This document shows, one piece after another, positions 33,979 through 46,200 of a DNA stretch of 64,000 bases (positions are counted from its first letter, which is position 1; each line of letters begins with the position of its first letter). The notes below the pieces were generated by a model, which saw only the letters and a list, made by a program, of their open reading frames with translations, was not told the origin of the DNA and did no database searches. A program made the translations under genes and the position numbers. The stretch lies in NCBI GenBank assembly GCA_018894105.1, contig CM032128.1:18395001-18459000 (forward strand), in the 5' to 3' direction. Origin of the DNA: Jacaranda mimosifolia (Eukaryota > Streptophyta > Magnoliopsida > Lamiales > Bignoniaceae).

Positions 33979-34450
33979 GTGAGGTCTTTGTTTTCTTTTG
34001 TTACCTAATAATTATTTTTTAAAATTATGTATCCTTTCGTATTTCTTTAAATGCCTCGATTATTGATCTTGTGAGGTTCTCTAACTTGTAACACATATTA
34101 TTCTATGATTCTCTACTTTTTTTAATATCATGAGGTCTTTGTTTCCTTGTTAACTTTCGCTTTATTATCTGATTGTTATCTGATAATTATTTCTTGAAAT
34201 TATGTTACCATTTTGTGTTTCCATGAGTACCTCAATTATTAGGCTTGTGAGGTTCTCTAACTTCTAATACATTTTATTTTTTTTTAGATTTTCTAATTTT
34301 TTATATCAAGGATTGTGAAATCTTCATTTTTCTTGGTAACTTCCACTTCGTTACCTAATAATTATTTCTTGAAATTGTGTGCTCATCTTGTGCTTCCTTA
34401 AATACCTCAATTAGTTATCTAGTAGAGTCTTCTAACTTCTGATACATTAA
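33979..34450. repeat. Tandem repeat, unit about 170-180 bp, three copies
   Basis: Each unit carries (G/A)AGGTCTTTGTTT..TT or its variant, TAATAATTATTTCTTGAAAT, TTTCGTATTTC-like sequence, TACCTCAATTA and GAGGTTCTCTAACTTCTAA. Copies begin near 33979, 34130 and 34315. No coding sequence. Confidence 0.8.
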
Positions 34451-36640
34451 TTTTGAAATTTTCCTCTTATTGCAGTATTGCAGTTTTGTTACAAATCTCT
34501 TGTTATCCGACTAATGATAAATTGAAACTAGTCATTCTTTGATTTGATTTGATTTGGATGTAACTAAAATTCTAAATTTCACAAAAGTTTATGCCTCCTT
34601 TTTGAATCAAAGAAGCCATCAGTATTATATCATTGTCTGAATATCTTATTCATATAATTCCTTCTGGTCATTACCATTGTTACTCAAATAAGTGAAAGTC
34701 CCCACAACAACTCAAAGATTTGCTAAAAGAAAAGAAACATTTTTTAATCATATTATAAAAGGGTTATTTTACTCAAAATATTTAAGGTTTAAAAAGGTCC
34801 ATGTTTTCTCAAATTTATAAACAGACATTGCAATCTTCATTCTTGATTCCTACTCGTTGAATCGGAAGCTAAATGCCACGCTTGCTAATAGGAGGTGTGT
34901 GACAAGGGCCACCTCTAGAATCCAAAGGTTTATACTTTCTGCTATACTAGATATTTTATTATTTGATCCTTTTGAATATCCTGTTCAATTAGTACTGTGA
35001 AGCACCTGGACAGAGCAAAGTGTTACAACACTCGTGAAAGGGGATGTGGGCGAGGACCACCTCTTAATTCTATCATCATTTTGGCACTCTAAATTTTAGT
35101 GCTTGACATCTTTCTGCTGCATTTTTTGTGATAACTCAAATGATAAAAATCCCATTTTTCATGAAATAAAGTATCAAAAGCTAAATGCCATGTGCATTGA
35201 TAAGAGGTGTGTGGTAGAGGCCCACCTCTAAAATCTTGTATGCTTGAATCTGACCATGAAGAGGCATCAAGATTTATGAGGTTTTCTCATCAGTATGTGA
35301 AGTGATGGGATTACATAAAAGGTTTGATGTGATTTATGATATGGATGATTCGATAAACCTTATGACTAATTCAAATATATATGTAACTTGTAAAATTATC
35401 ATAATAAAATTTTATTATCTAAAACAAGTCTTTCGGACATACTTTTAGCCTATTATTTACTCTACTATTTTTTTTATGTTGCAAAATAAGCTCTCTAAGT
35501 TAATTTTATCTAATTTTCCTTACTAAATCGTTCGAACTCACCCTCATTACCTACCTTTATACAAATGAAGTTGGAATAATTGAACTAGAAGTTTGACTTT
35601 AAGGTAAGAAGAAATTACTTTTTGATTGAGTTCGAATTTACCGATCTGCTATTTGTATGTATGTGCGCAATAAGATTTATATCTTTAACAATGTTAGCCC
35701 CATAATTTAGAGACCAGTAGGTGCTAATCTTCTCTATATCATTCCTATTTTATCGAATGTCCCCATAGGGACACCAGTAGGTTTAAACTCATTCATGACT
35801 AGAGAAAAGCTTGAATTTTTGTATAAAAATTGTAAACATATATTCTCTCTTGATAGTTTTGATTTGAAATTTCATAATTTGCTAGTTTACGTTTAATGTT
35901 GGCTCTTCAAGGGAAAATCTCCTAAAAGATGTTAGCATCACGGTTTGGCAATTTTGGGGCCTTTGAGACGCCACATTATCCAACTTAGTCCAAAGAAGTA
36001 AATACACCTTAGTAATATACAAGCATTTTTTATTTTATTTTTTGGTATCTATACACACGCACGTCAAAAATCCATTTGACCTCATACTTCATTGTGATAC
36101 TTATGCAAGAGCCGAAGGCCACTTCTTTAATAGTACACGAACTTTAAGACTCAAACTTTCAATCTCAATTGCGGTCTCAAACCCTTAATATCCAATTTAT
36201 AGAAGTATGCGAGCTTGGGACCTAACTTCCAATCCCCATTACAGTCCCAAACTCTTACCACCACCAGCCTGATTCTTTTGTGAATAGCGAGAGCATTGTG
36301 TAGAGTCAAAAGAAGAAGATGACCATGATGATTAGAAGGATCATTGTGCTCATTTTACCAAATTCGGTGCAAAAACAATTTTGATCTTTGCTGCTACATT
36401 TCCAATATTTCCTTCTGCAGCCACCAAATCCTCAGGTTCAAACGGTACTAATTGTAACCAAACTTTTCAAGAATGAAGCCAACATCCAAAACTGGAAAAG
36501 AGGGTCGAGGTTATGGGAAGTAAGAAGGAAATCCATAATGAATTCAAGAGAAAATGGGTCCAAAAAAAAAGATGAAGAAGAAAGAAGACGTAACAGTAAA
36601 ACTCATTTTTTTTCTTTTTCATTTTACCAATTTTTCTGAC
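34451..36640. other. No gene; short recurring CCACCTCT motif
   Basis: A motif of the form GCTAAATGCCA..GAGGTGTGTG..GCCACCTCTA(G/A)AATC occurs near 34870 and 35190, with a reduced form near 35040 (GGACCACCTCTTAATTC). The motif can fold back (AGGTG/CACCT). CCAGTAGGT appears twice (35710, 35773). No gene supported. Confidence 0.4.
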
Positions 36641-37231
36641 ACAGTGATACACAGTTAAGCTTTGAGTCCGCTGTACCGCTAGCCCTTTTTCAATCGGGTC
36701 CTTGACACTGATGGTAAAAGGAAACTACAGATAATTTTATGACAATAATGGCAAATGGCTAATGACCCCCCAAGTTAAGCAAGATAATTTGTGAATGCTA
36801 ACCTATTAACCAATTACTAGACTGGTGTGGCACACTCAATCCATGACCATTTGAAATCATTAGGTTAAACTATTTATACACTTATTAATTCAACTTTAAT
36901 CTACATATTTACTTGGATTTTCATAAGTGAAGAATAATATTTCAAAATGTATACTGGAGAGAGAAAACTAAGATGTCCATCGTAGAAGCGAGGAGCATAG
37001 AAGTTGGCGAGACATGCAGAAAAAAAGGTGAGAGGAATAGGAAAAACTTGACTGACCGAAGTCACTAATTTGGCAGTCTTCAATTATAAATACCTAAATG
37101 GTATAGATTCGAGGATCAAATGGATTTTCAATGTCAATGCAAACATAGGTCAATCGCAACTTTTGCATTATAGTTTCACTGATTAAGTTGTGCATAAATC
37201 AAACCTTCAATGAGTAAGCCTTGCTGTAGTA
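36641..37231 (-). other. 3' flank of the LRR gene
   Basis: Region following the stop at 37232-37234 on the minus strand, expected to hold the 3' UTR. The minus strand reads TTTATAATTGAAG near 37080-37092. No canonical polyadenylation signal is decisive and no other gene is seen. Confidence 0.4.
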
Positions 37232-40200
37232 TTACCAGCTTTTGTCGGCACCTTCATCAAATTGAGCAGATCCAGCGACACGAAAATCAAGTTGCTTTTG
37301 ATGCTTTAAGCGACGACGCTCATCAAAACTCTCCCATCCTTCAAACTGTCAAATGAAATGCTGTTGTTATAACCGATAAAGACAAGGACTAATTAAATCG
37401 AGACTGCTGAGATTTGGTTTATAGACGACACATCCTATCTGCCCAGCAATGCCCTAATTCAATATCAGTAACGTCCATTGACAAAAGGCCAACACTTGGA
37501 CCAAGATGACTTTCTTTCCTCCGATAAATCAAGAAACAAAAAGCTGCTCCAATCAAGCCTCCCTTTAACCTGTCTCTCCACCCGCCCCATCCCCCTCCCT
37601 AGGCTTAAAATTTGAGAGAGGGATCAGAAGAATGCTCATGGTTGGTTTTTGAGAAGTTTAGCATTTCCATTCCATGAAGAATTCAGAAAAATTCAGCGAG
37701 TATTGGTGGCTGTGCTGTGAATATGAGGAGAGAGCTCTTTTATATGTGGCTTTCCACCCAAGATGGCTTCTGAAAACTTTAGATTGATAGTTTCAATCAA
37801 AATACTAGTACAAACTCAACCCCCAAAAATACATGCATGTTGTCAAAATTTTACATATAAAGGGAAGTCCACAAAAAAATGTCTTAAGACAACGTGGAAT
37901 CTAGCCAAAGAAGGTAATTTTAAACACTGAAATTTATTTAACCGCTGAAACGGAGAGCCACAATATTCAGTACGGCAGCAAAATATTGATGTCAGTCTAA
38001 CTGTCAAGGGAGGTCAGTGTAACTATCGACTACTCAGCTTCAAGCAGTGTCCATATATACTGGGCAAACGTTGGAGACGGATGTAATTATTCCTAAAAGC
38101 CAATTGAAAAAAATTCCTGTCGGAAGGGATATCTTGTACCTGGCGAAGAAGATCCATTGTTATTTCTGTGCCATGAAGGTCAAGTATCGAAAGCTGTGAG
38201 CACACTTTAAATAGCGTACCGGGCAGGGACTTCAACCCATTATTACTGAGATATAATGCCTGCATAGTATACGAAAAAACAAAACAGAGAAACTATTAAA
38301 ATAGAAGTTTCTCACAGTAAAGTTTCCTGGTAGCTTGTTTCCTCTGACTATCAGGACATGAACAGAAAAACAAATATTTGTTTCCTCTGACTATCAGGAC
38401 ATGAACAGAAAAACAAATATTAGGAATAAAAATAGATGGACGATTAACCTTCAAATTTTTTAAATTGTCAAATGTATGCGGCAACTCAGCCAGGAGATTA
38501 CATGAGAGATCAACCTGCAGCAAATTCAACCTGGTGGTGAGATCAGAAGCAGAAGATGATCCAAATCGCCATTACAAACCCAAGGCACAAATGACAAATA
38601 TCTCAAATAACTTAGTGAATGCATTCAATTTATTGTAATGAAAAAGAAAGTTACAGAAAAGGGAAAAATGAGTAAAGAACAGGGTCGTACCTCAACAAGA
38701 GAAACACATGCCCCTATACTTGTAGGAATAGTTTTTAGCCTGCATTCAGCAAGACATATCAATTTGAAGTTTAAGGCGCCATCCAGTTTCAGAAAGAGAA
38801 GATCGAAGGGCCTCTAATATGATCTGGTATAATTAAAACATCATTGCTCGTCAAACAAAGCATAAACATATAGAGGGAACGAACAAAAAATGGGATTCTC
38901 ACTGCATGTCACTCACATAAAAACAGAGTAGACTCACCCTCAAATAAATGAATTTCATGATATGCATATATAATTAATTAAGGGAAAGTGATAATACTGA
39001 AAAAGAAAAAAAAATGTAGGATCAAACAAACAACTACACCTCTACTCAATCCTTCCAGAAGAGAAAATGTTGGTAATCTATACCTATAATGTCTTCAAAT
39101 AATTGATTTTTTGGTCAGTCTACCTGTTATTCTGGGCTTTTAAAACCTGAAGCTCTGTCAGAAAACTTATTTCAGTAGGGATACACATCAACTTGTTGTT
39201 TGCAATGTGAAGTTGCTTCAGGCATGTCAAAGCACCAACTGCAGAAGGAAGTTCTGTCAAACTGTCAGGGAAAAGAAAGAGAAAATTAAATTATAGGGAC
39301 AGTTCATTTGAAATGTGAAGACATATACAATAGGATAGAAGCAACAGAGAGAGTTTTGTCACATACACACATGCCAAACTGAACAAAAAAAATCTATAAA
39401 AAGAAAAAAAGAGTTCCGCTAAGTGTAGGAAGCTATTCATTTACACAATAGATATATGAATCAAACTGCAACAGTTTGGTTGAACGAATGCTCTAGGGGT
39501 TTAGGTAGATCGACCAGTGCTCAACTAGCCATATTTTACTCTGAACAAGCTGCTGGTGATAGAGGCAGTCAACTATTAATATGATTACTAAATAAAAAAA
39601 GTTGAAAAACACCCTTGATCATACTGCCCGCTAGAAGAAAGTAATGGACTCTACATCAATTCCTAACATAATGTGATCAACTAGCCACAGATAACATTCA
39701 CAGATAAGCCTCTATCAACTTTATGAAGAGCCCTGTCAGAGCTAGTTTTTCTTCAATTACAAAAAAGACAATATTTTCATATATTAATATTTAGAATATC
39801 AGAAATTCTAAGCAGAGAAATCAAGGAAGTTAAGATCTAAAAGAATCCCAAGAACAATATGACTTAGTGTCATCAAATCTTACTAGCAACTTTCAGAAAG
39901 TATTTTTCAGCTTGACTTAAATTTGCAGTCAGTTGCGTAAAGCTAGTAAAGGTTAAGTTCCTCTTTATTACTGATCTTTTTAGTTGTGCCACCCCTCCCC
40001 TTTTTCTCTATAGCTCTTACTCTTTCATTATGCTGCATGTACATGTATAGGAATAAATAAATTTTCTTCTAGAATGATAAAACCGGTTTCATGGTCTGCT
40101 TAGTTTCTTACTCAAACACAGACACTCTGCTTGCAATCATTCACATAGGTTGCTCCCTAGACTCTTTGCATTATTATGCATTGTTGGATAACTAAGAAAA

Positions 40201-43200
40201 TAAACATGAGAAGAACAGGACCAGCAGCAGAGACAAGGAAGTAACAACGGAAGGGTAGGAAGGGACAAAAACCATGAAGCCACAGATATAAGCAAAGCAA
40301 AACAGAAATTATTGCTTATTATGCTTATATTAAATATAGTTGTTTTGATAATTCACTTTTAGTAGATGCAAGTGTCAACTATTTACATGAAAAATAAAAT
40401 ATAACAAGAAACTGCAAGAATACGAATACACATACTCATTTTGGTCCAATGATAGAACTGTAAGAGACTTCAAAGATGTTAATCCTTCCCAGCCAATAGA
40501 CTTGTCCGATAAATGATTGCCATTAAGAAGCAATTTCTACAGAAGGGTTGTAAAGAGAATGAGATAGTGGGCAAACAACCCTGGACTCATTTGTAAGATA
40601 TAACCTTTGCAGTGATAGCAAATAAAGTTTGTAGACCTGCATGAAGCTTAAACAGCCAATTGCATCTGGCACCTCTAGTAACAAATTGCGGCTTACATCA
40701 AGTACTCTAACAGAAGGTCCACAAGTATAAACTTCTTCAGGTATAGTCTTGCACATCCCAACATAGAAGTGTGAGCTTTTTCGAGCTTACAATGGAACAA
40801 AATAACAGATCACACCAACTAGAGGTATATGAACAGTCCTCCAATTAAATAAAAAAAAAAAAAAAGCCAAATCATAAGAAGTTTCAAACATGATAATCAG
40901 CAACAAGTGAAAAATGCTAGAAAGTATTAACATGGTTAAACAGGATGCGGCCAAAGTCTAACACATGCTGGCCAGAGATTTTTAAAGGTTCGTTCAACGT
41001 GTGTTGACATACAAAGCCATATCCCATTTCTCCAATAATATTTGCTAATCTGCAGAGGCGACCTGCTGATGCCTAACACGAGAATAGAGACATGTGCTAA
41101 CAACTTTATGTGATTGTGTAGGAGGGTACATGAGAGAACTATATACTCTCATTCCCTGTAAGTGCTGAGCAAAGTTGGCTCACATTGCAAGTAGACAACT
41201 CGTTTTACCAAGTTTTTTTATTGACTTCATATAAATATACTATATGTTTATACAAAACAAAGCAGAAAAACTAAGTAAAAGGGAGACAAAATAGACAGGG
41301 ATTAAGAGGGGATAGCTCCTGAGTACAAACCCTACGAAACTGTTTGGGTATGTCTTGTGGTGTTTTGGGTTGTATGTTTTGAGAAAATGAATTTTGAAAG
41401 TAGTATTGGGGAATGTGATAGTGGGATTGGAGAACGTGATGGATTTTTGTTTATGTTGGGGAATAATTAAAAAATATTTTGGAAAGTGTTTATATGTTTG
41501 TTTGTGGATTGGGAAGGAACATTTTTTATTGTTGATGTCAAAATCGATTGTCTTTTTGTCTAGTTAGTGGGGAGAAATTAGAATTAAATATTAATTTTAA
41601 TATATACAAAATAATTTAAAATGTATATGTAAATGTGATGATTGGACATAATTTTAATATATTATTGTAATGATTGATTAAATAATGATGTCGGGGATTA
41701 GGATTGAGGATATTTTGGAAAAGTGATTAAAAATATTAGGGGCATTTTAGGAATGTTTTGAGAATATTTTGGAAAAAGAATTTGGTATATGTTTGGGAAT
41801 ATTTTAGAAGAAGGATTTCCTTCCCCCAAAACATAACCAAAAACTCCCTATGATTTCCTATTTTCTGGATCACTATGCTTCAAAAGCCTCAATAGATATG
41901 TGGCCACAATAGCTTTTGTTACTTTGTATCCTATCCCTTTATGAGAATTACCCATCTTCTTCATGTTCCAATGATAACAGAGAAGATAACTACAATCAGA
42001 GACCATTCATACCTACAGGCTGGGTTATCAGGGTGTTTCACCTTCTAATTAGCCATTAAGAAGCAGTGGGAAAATTCTACATCCTCCTTTTATCTATACA
42101 ATAATGATTGGAAGTCCTACACCTTTACTCTGATTTTTTTCATAGCTAACGAGACTTTAGATTTACTCCGAAGGTTTTTTTTTCTTCCTTGTGTTTTTCA
42201 CTGCCTATTAGGATCTTGCCTGTTGCCCCTTCTCTAATATTCAGTCAGTAAGAGTTTTTTGTAGCCATCTAAATAAGAAGTTAGTGTTCTTTCATGGCAA
42301 AGCACCTCAATTATTCATCTTTCCACGCAAGCTCATTTAATTATTTCGTTTCTGGTCACCTTGATCTAGAAAGTTATAAATTTGTTATTGGACTTGACCT
42401 AAAGTTGGCACCTAGTGCTTCAAACTGTAAACACAGATACGGATACAAACAAACACATACAGATATCTTTTCCTTTTGTGTAAGTCACAAAGATACTTTC
42501 CAATCTAACTCAACTAGCTAATATCCCACTTTATGTCTGTCACTGCAAATAATTGTAGAATATGTCTTGTCACCCCGGAATATAATTGTTGGTTATGTCT
42601 GTCACTGCAAATCTGGAGTAGAAAACTATATTGTTACAAATAAAGCACAAACTTGGAGTACATAAAAGAAAATTTCAAGACACAAATTTACATTGTTCAC
42701 CCAATTGGGTTACATCCACGGGTGAAAAGAGAGGAATTTCACTAGATTCTTAAATATGCCAAATGGATTACAAAAGGATCTCCTAAAACATCCAAAGGAG
42801 GACAAAAGTGCTCTCTAAATTTCTGTATTTTGCTGCACATGAAACCCTTCTCAAAAAATCCAACATAAAGAAGTTTCTAAAATACAAAACTGTCGAGCTT
42901 GGGCTCATACAAATTTGTGCCAAGGCACAGAACATTCAGTCCAATTCTCACCAATCCTGTAGGGTTATGTGCTAAGGCTCAAAAAACCTTGAGTTGGAGC
43001 TCAAAACACTCTGTCCAAAGAACTTTTGAGCCATAAATACAACAATCTCCACCTTAGATTAAAAGTTCTAGTCACAAATACAACTCAACCCAAAAACAAA
43101 ATATTAAACATCCTCTCTAACTTTTCATAAAATCCCTATGGGTAATCAATCACAAACAACTCAATCACACCAAATCCAAGCAATGCTTGAACTTGTGAGT

Positions 43201-46200
43201 AGGCACTGGCTTCTTCATGATATCTGCTAGACTATCTTCACTAGCTACTTTAGCAACACAAACTTCACTACTAGATGTACGATCAAGAACGAAATGGTAC
43301 CATATATCAATATGTTTGGTCCTCTCATGGAACATCTGATTCTGTGTAAGATAAATAGCACTCTGACTATCACAGTATACAGAAGGAACCTCCACCTCAA
43401 GTCCCAAACTATGAACTAAACCTTTCAACACGGAGCTTCTTTTACTGCTTCAGTAACAACCATATATTCTGCTTCTGTAGTTGATAAGGCAACTGTAGGC
43501 TAAAGAATAGCTTTCCAACTAATGGCACTACCAAACAAAGTGAAAATATATCCAGTAAGTGAATGCCTTCTATCCAAATTACTAGCAAAATCAGAATCAG
43601 CATATCCAACAACTCCACCTCTAGATGAAGTCCCACAACTATCAAACAAATCTAAATTCGACGCGTACCTTTTAAGTACCGAAAAATCCATTTGACAGCT
43701 TGCCAATGCTACTTACTAGGATGAGCTATATAACGACTTACCACACTAACAACTTGCGCAATATCAGGTCGAGTGCACACCATAACATGCATCATGCTCC
43801 CAACTGCACTAGAATATGGAACACAAGACATGTGTTCCTCCTCCTCACTTGATTGAGGTGTCAATGAAACTGATAGTTTAAAATGTGATGCAAGTGGAGT
43901 GCTGACAGGCTTAGAATCCTTCATCCCAAATCTCTCAAGGACTTTCTCAATATACTGTTTTTGAGATAGGAACAACTTTCCCACACAACGATAACATGTA
44001 TTTCCATTCCCAAAATTTTCTTTGCACCATCTAAATCTTTCATCTCAAATTCACTGCTCAACTGAGCCTCAAGCTTGTTGATCTCAGAAATATGCCCTGT
44101 AGCAATAAGCATATCATCCACATAAAGAAGCAAATAGATGAAAAAATTATCAGACAATCTCCGATAGTAGACACAAGCATCAAAATCACTCCCTGAAAAT
44201 CTAATAGTGATCATAAAAGAATCAAAACGCTTATACCACTGTCTCGAGGATTGTTTCAAACCATAAAGGAACTTTTTCAGCAAGCAAACATTATCTTCCT
44301 TACCTTCCACAATGGATCCCTCTGGTTGATTCATGAATATGGTTTCTTCAAGCTCACTATGCAGGAAAGTGGTCTTGACATCCAACTGCTCAAGTTTAAG
44401 ATCATACTAGGCGACCACAGCAATAACAAACATATGAAACTATGTTTCACAACTGGAGAGAAATTTGATTAAAATGAACACTATACTTCTGTGTGTAACC
44501 ATTGGCAACTAACCTCACCTTGTATCTCACATCATTAGCACCAGGTGTTCCTTACTTTTTCTTAAACAACCATTTGCATCCAACAACCCTCTTATTTTCT
44601 AGAGGCCTCACAAGAACCCAAGTCTTATTTTTGTGCAGAGACTCAATTTCCTTTGCCATAGCCCCAATCCATTGTGCTGACTCCCTGCAAGAAGTAGCAT
44701 CCAAAAATGAAACCAACTCATCAGAAACTGTTTCCTCAGCAACAGCCAAAGCATATACAACCAAATCTACATTTGCGTATCTAAGAGGTGCCCTAATCTG
44801 TCTCCTTTGTCTGTCTCGGGCAATGGATCGTGGTTTAATGGTGTAAACTGAATCATCAGAAGTGGAAACTTACTGAATAGGAGGTGGAATGTGGACCTCT
44901 GACTCCACCTGCTCAGGTGTCCATGAGCAACTGTATCAAACTCAACAATACTATCCTTTTTAGGACTAATCATATCAAATTCATAAAAAATGACGTCTCT
45001 ACTGGTAATCACCTTACATGTTTTAGGACACCAGACCCTAAATCCCTTAATTCCTGAAGTATAACCAAGAAAAATATATTTTCTATATCTAAGTTCTAGT
45101 TTTCCTTCGTTGACATGTATATAAGCAGGACAACCAAATATTCTAATATTAGAATAATCAAATTTATTACCAGACCATACCTCCTCAAGAGTTTTCAAAT
45201 CAATCGCTGTAGATGGAGAGCGATTCACCAAGTAACAAGGAGTAGAACTACTCCTGCCCAGAAATCTCTAGATAATCCAACATTAGAGAGCATACAACAA
45301 GCTCTTTCTATTATAGTTCGGTTCATCCGCTCGGCAACACCTTCTTGTTGTGGTGTCCCAACAACTATACAATGTCTCACAATGCCAGCTTCCTTACAGT
45401 AATTCTCAAATTCTCTAGAACAAAATTCCAAGCCATTATCAGTGCGAAGATGCTTTATTTGTTTCCCCTTCTATTTCTCAATCATCGTCCTCCATTGCTT
45501 AAACATAGCAAAAACATCATTTTTCTGCTTCAAAAAAAATGCCCGGAGTTTCCTAGAGTAATTATCGATGAAAGTCAGCATAAATCTAGCACTGCCCTTA
45601 GAGAGCACCCTAGATGGACCCCAAAGATCTGAATGAATATAACCAAGTCTCTCCTTGGTCTTGTGAACTCCTTTGCTGAAACTGGCTTTTTTATGTTTCC
45701 CAAAGACACAATGCTCACAAAAATCCATCTGAGAAGTGCTCTACCCACAAAGCAAACCTCGCTTGCCCAAAATAGTGAGTCCTCGCTCGCTCATATGTCC
45801 CAAACGCATGTGCCACAATTTTGTAATTTGAGACTCAAACAATGTGGAAGACCAAACTGCAGCTCCAACTGAAACAGTAGAACCCTGCCAAATGTACGAA
45901 CTACCACCGGCTTTAACGCCTTTCATGACAACAAGAGCTCCTTTGGAAACTTTCAACACACCATCTCAGCCACTGTACTTATATCCAAGAGTGTCAAAAG
46001 TACCCAAGGATATAAGATTCTTCTTCAGATCCGGAACATGCCTCACTTCTGCTAAAGTCCTGACAATACCATCATACATTTTGATTTTAACTGTCCCTTT
46101 CCCAGCAACTTTGCAAGCAGCATCATTACCCATAAGAACTACTCCACTTAGATGTTCATATGTTGAAAACCAATCCCTATTGGGACACATGAAAGGAACA

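Noticed and set aside
38296..38529. Reading through intron 8 of the LRR gene as coding
   Set aside because: The frame beyond [20 protein letters not shown] enters the 43-bp duplication and lacks LRR pattern; the donor at 38448 restores phase with exon 9.
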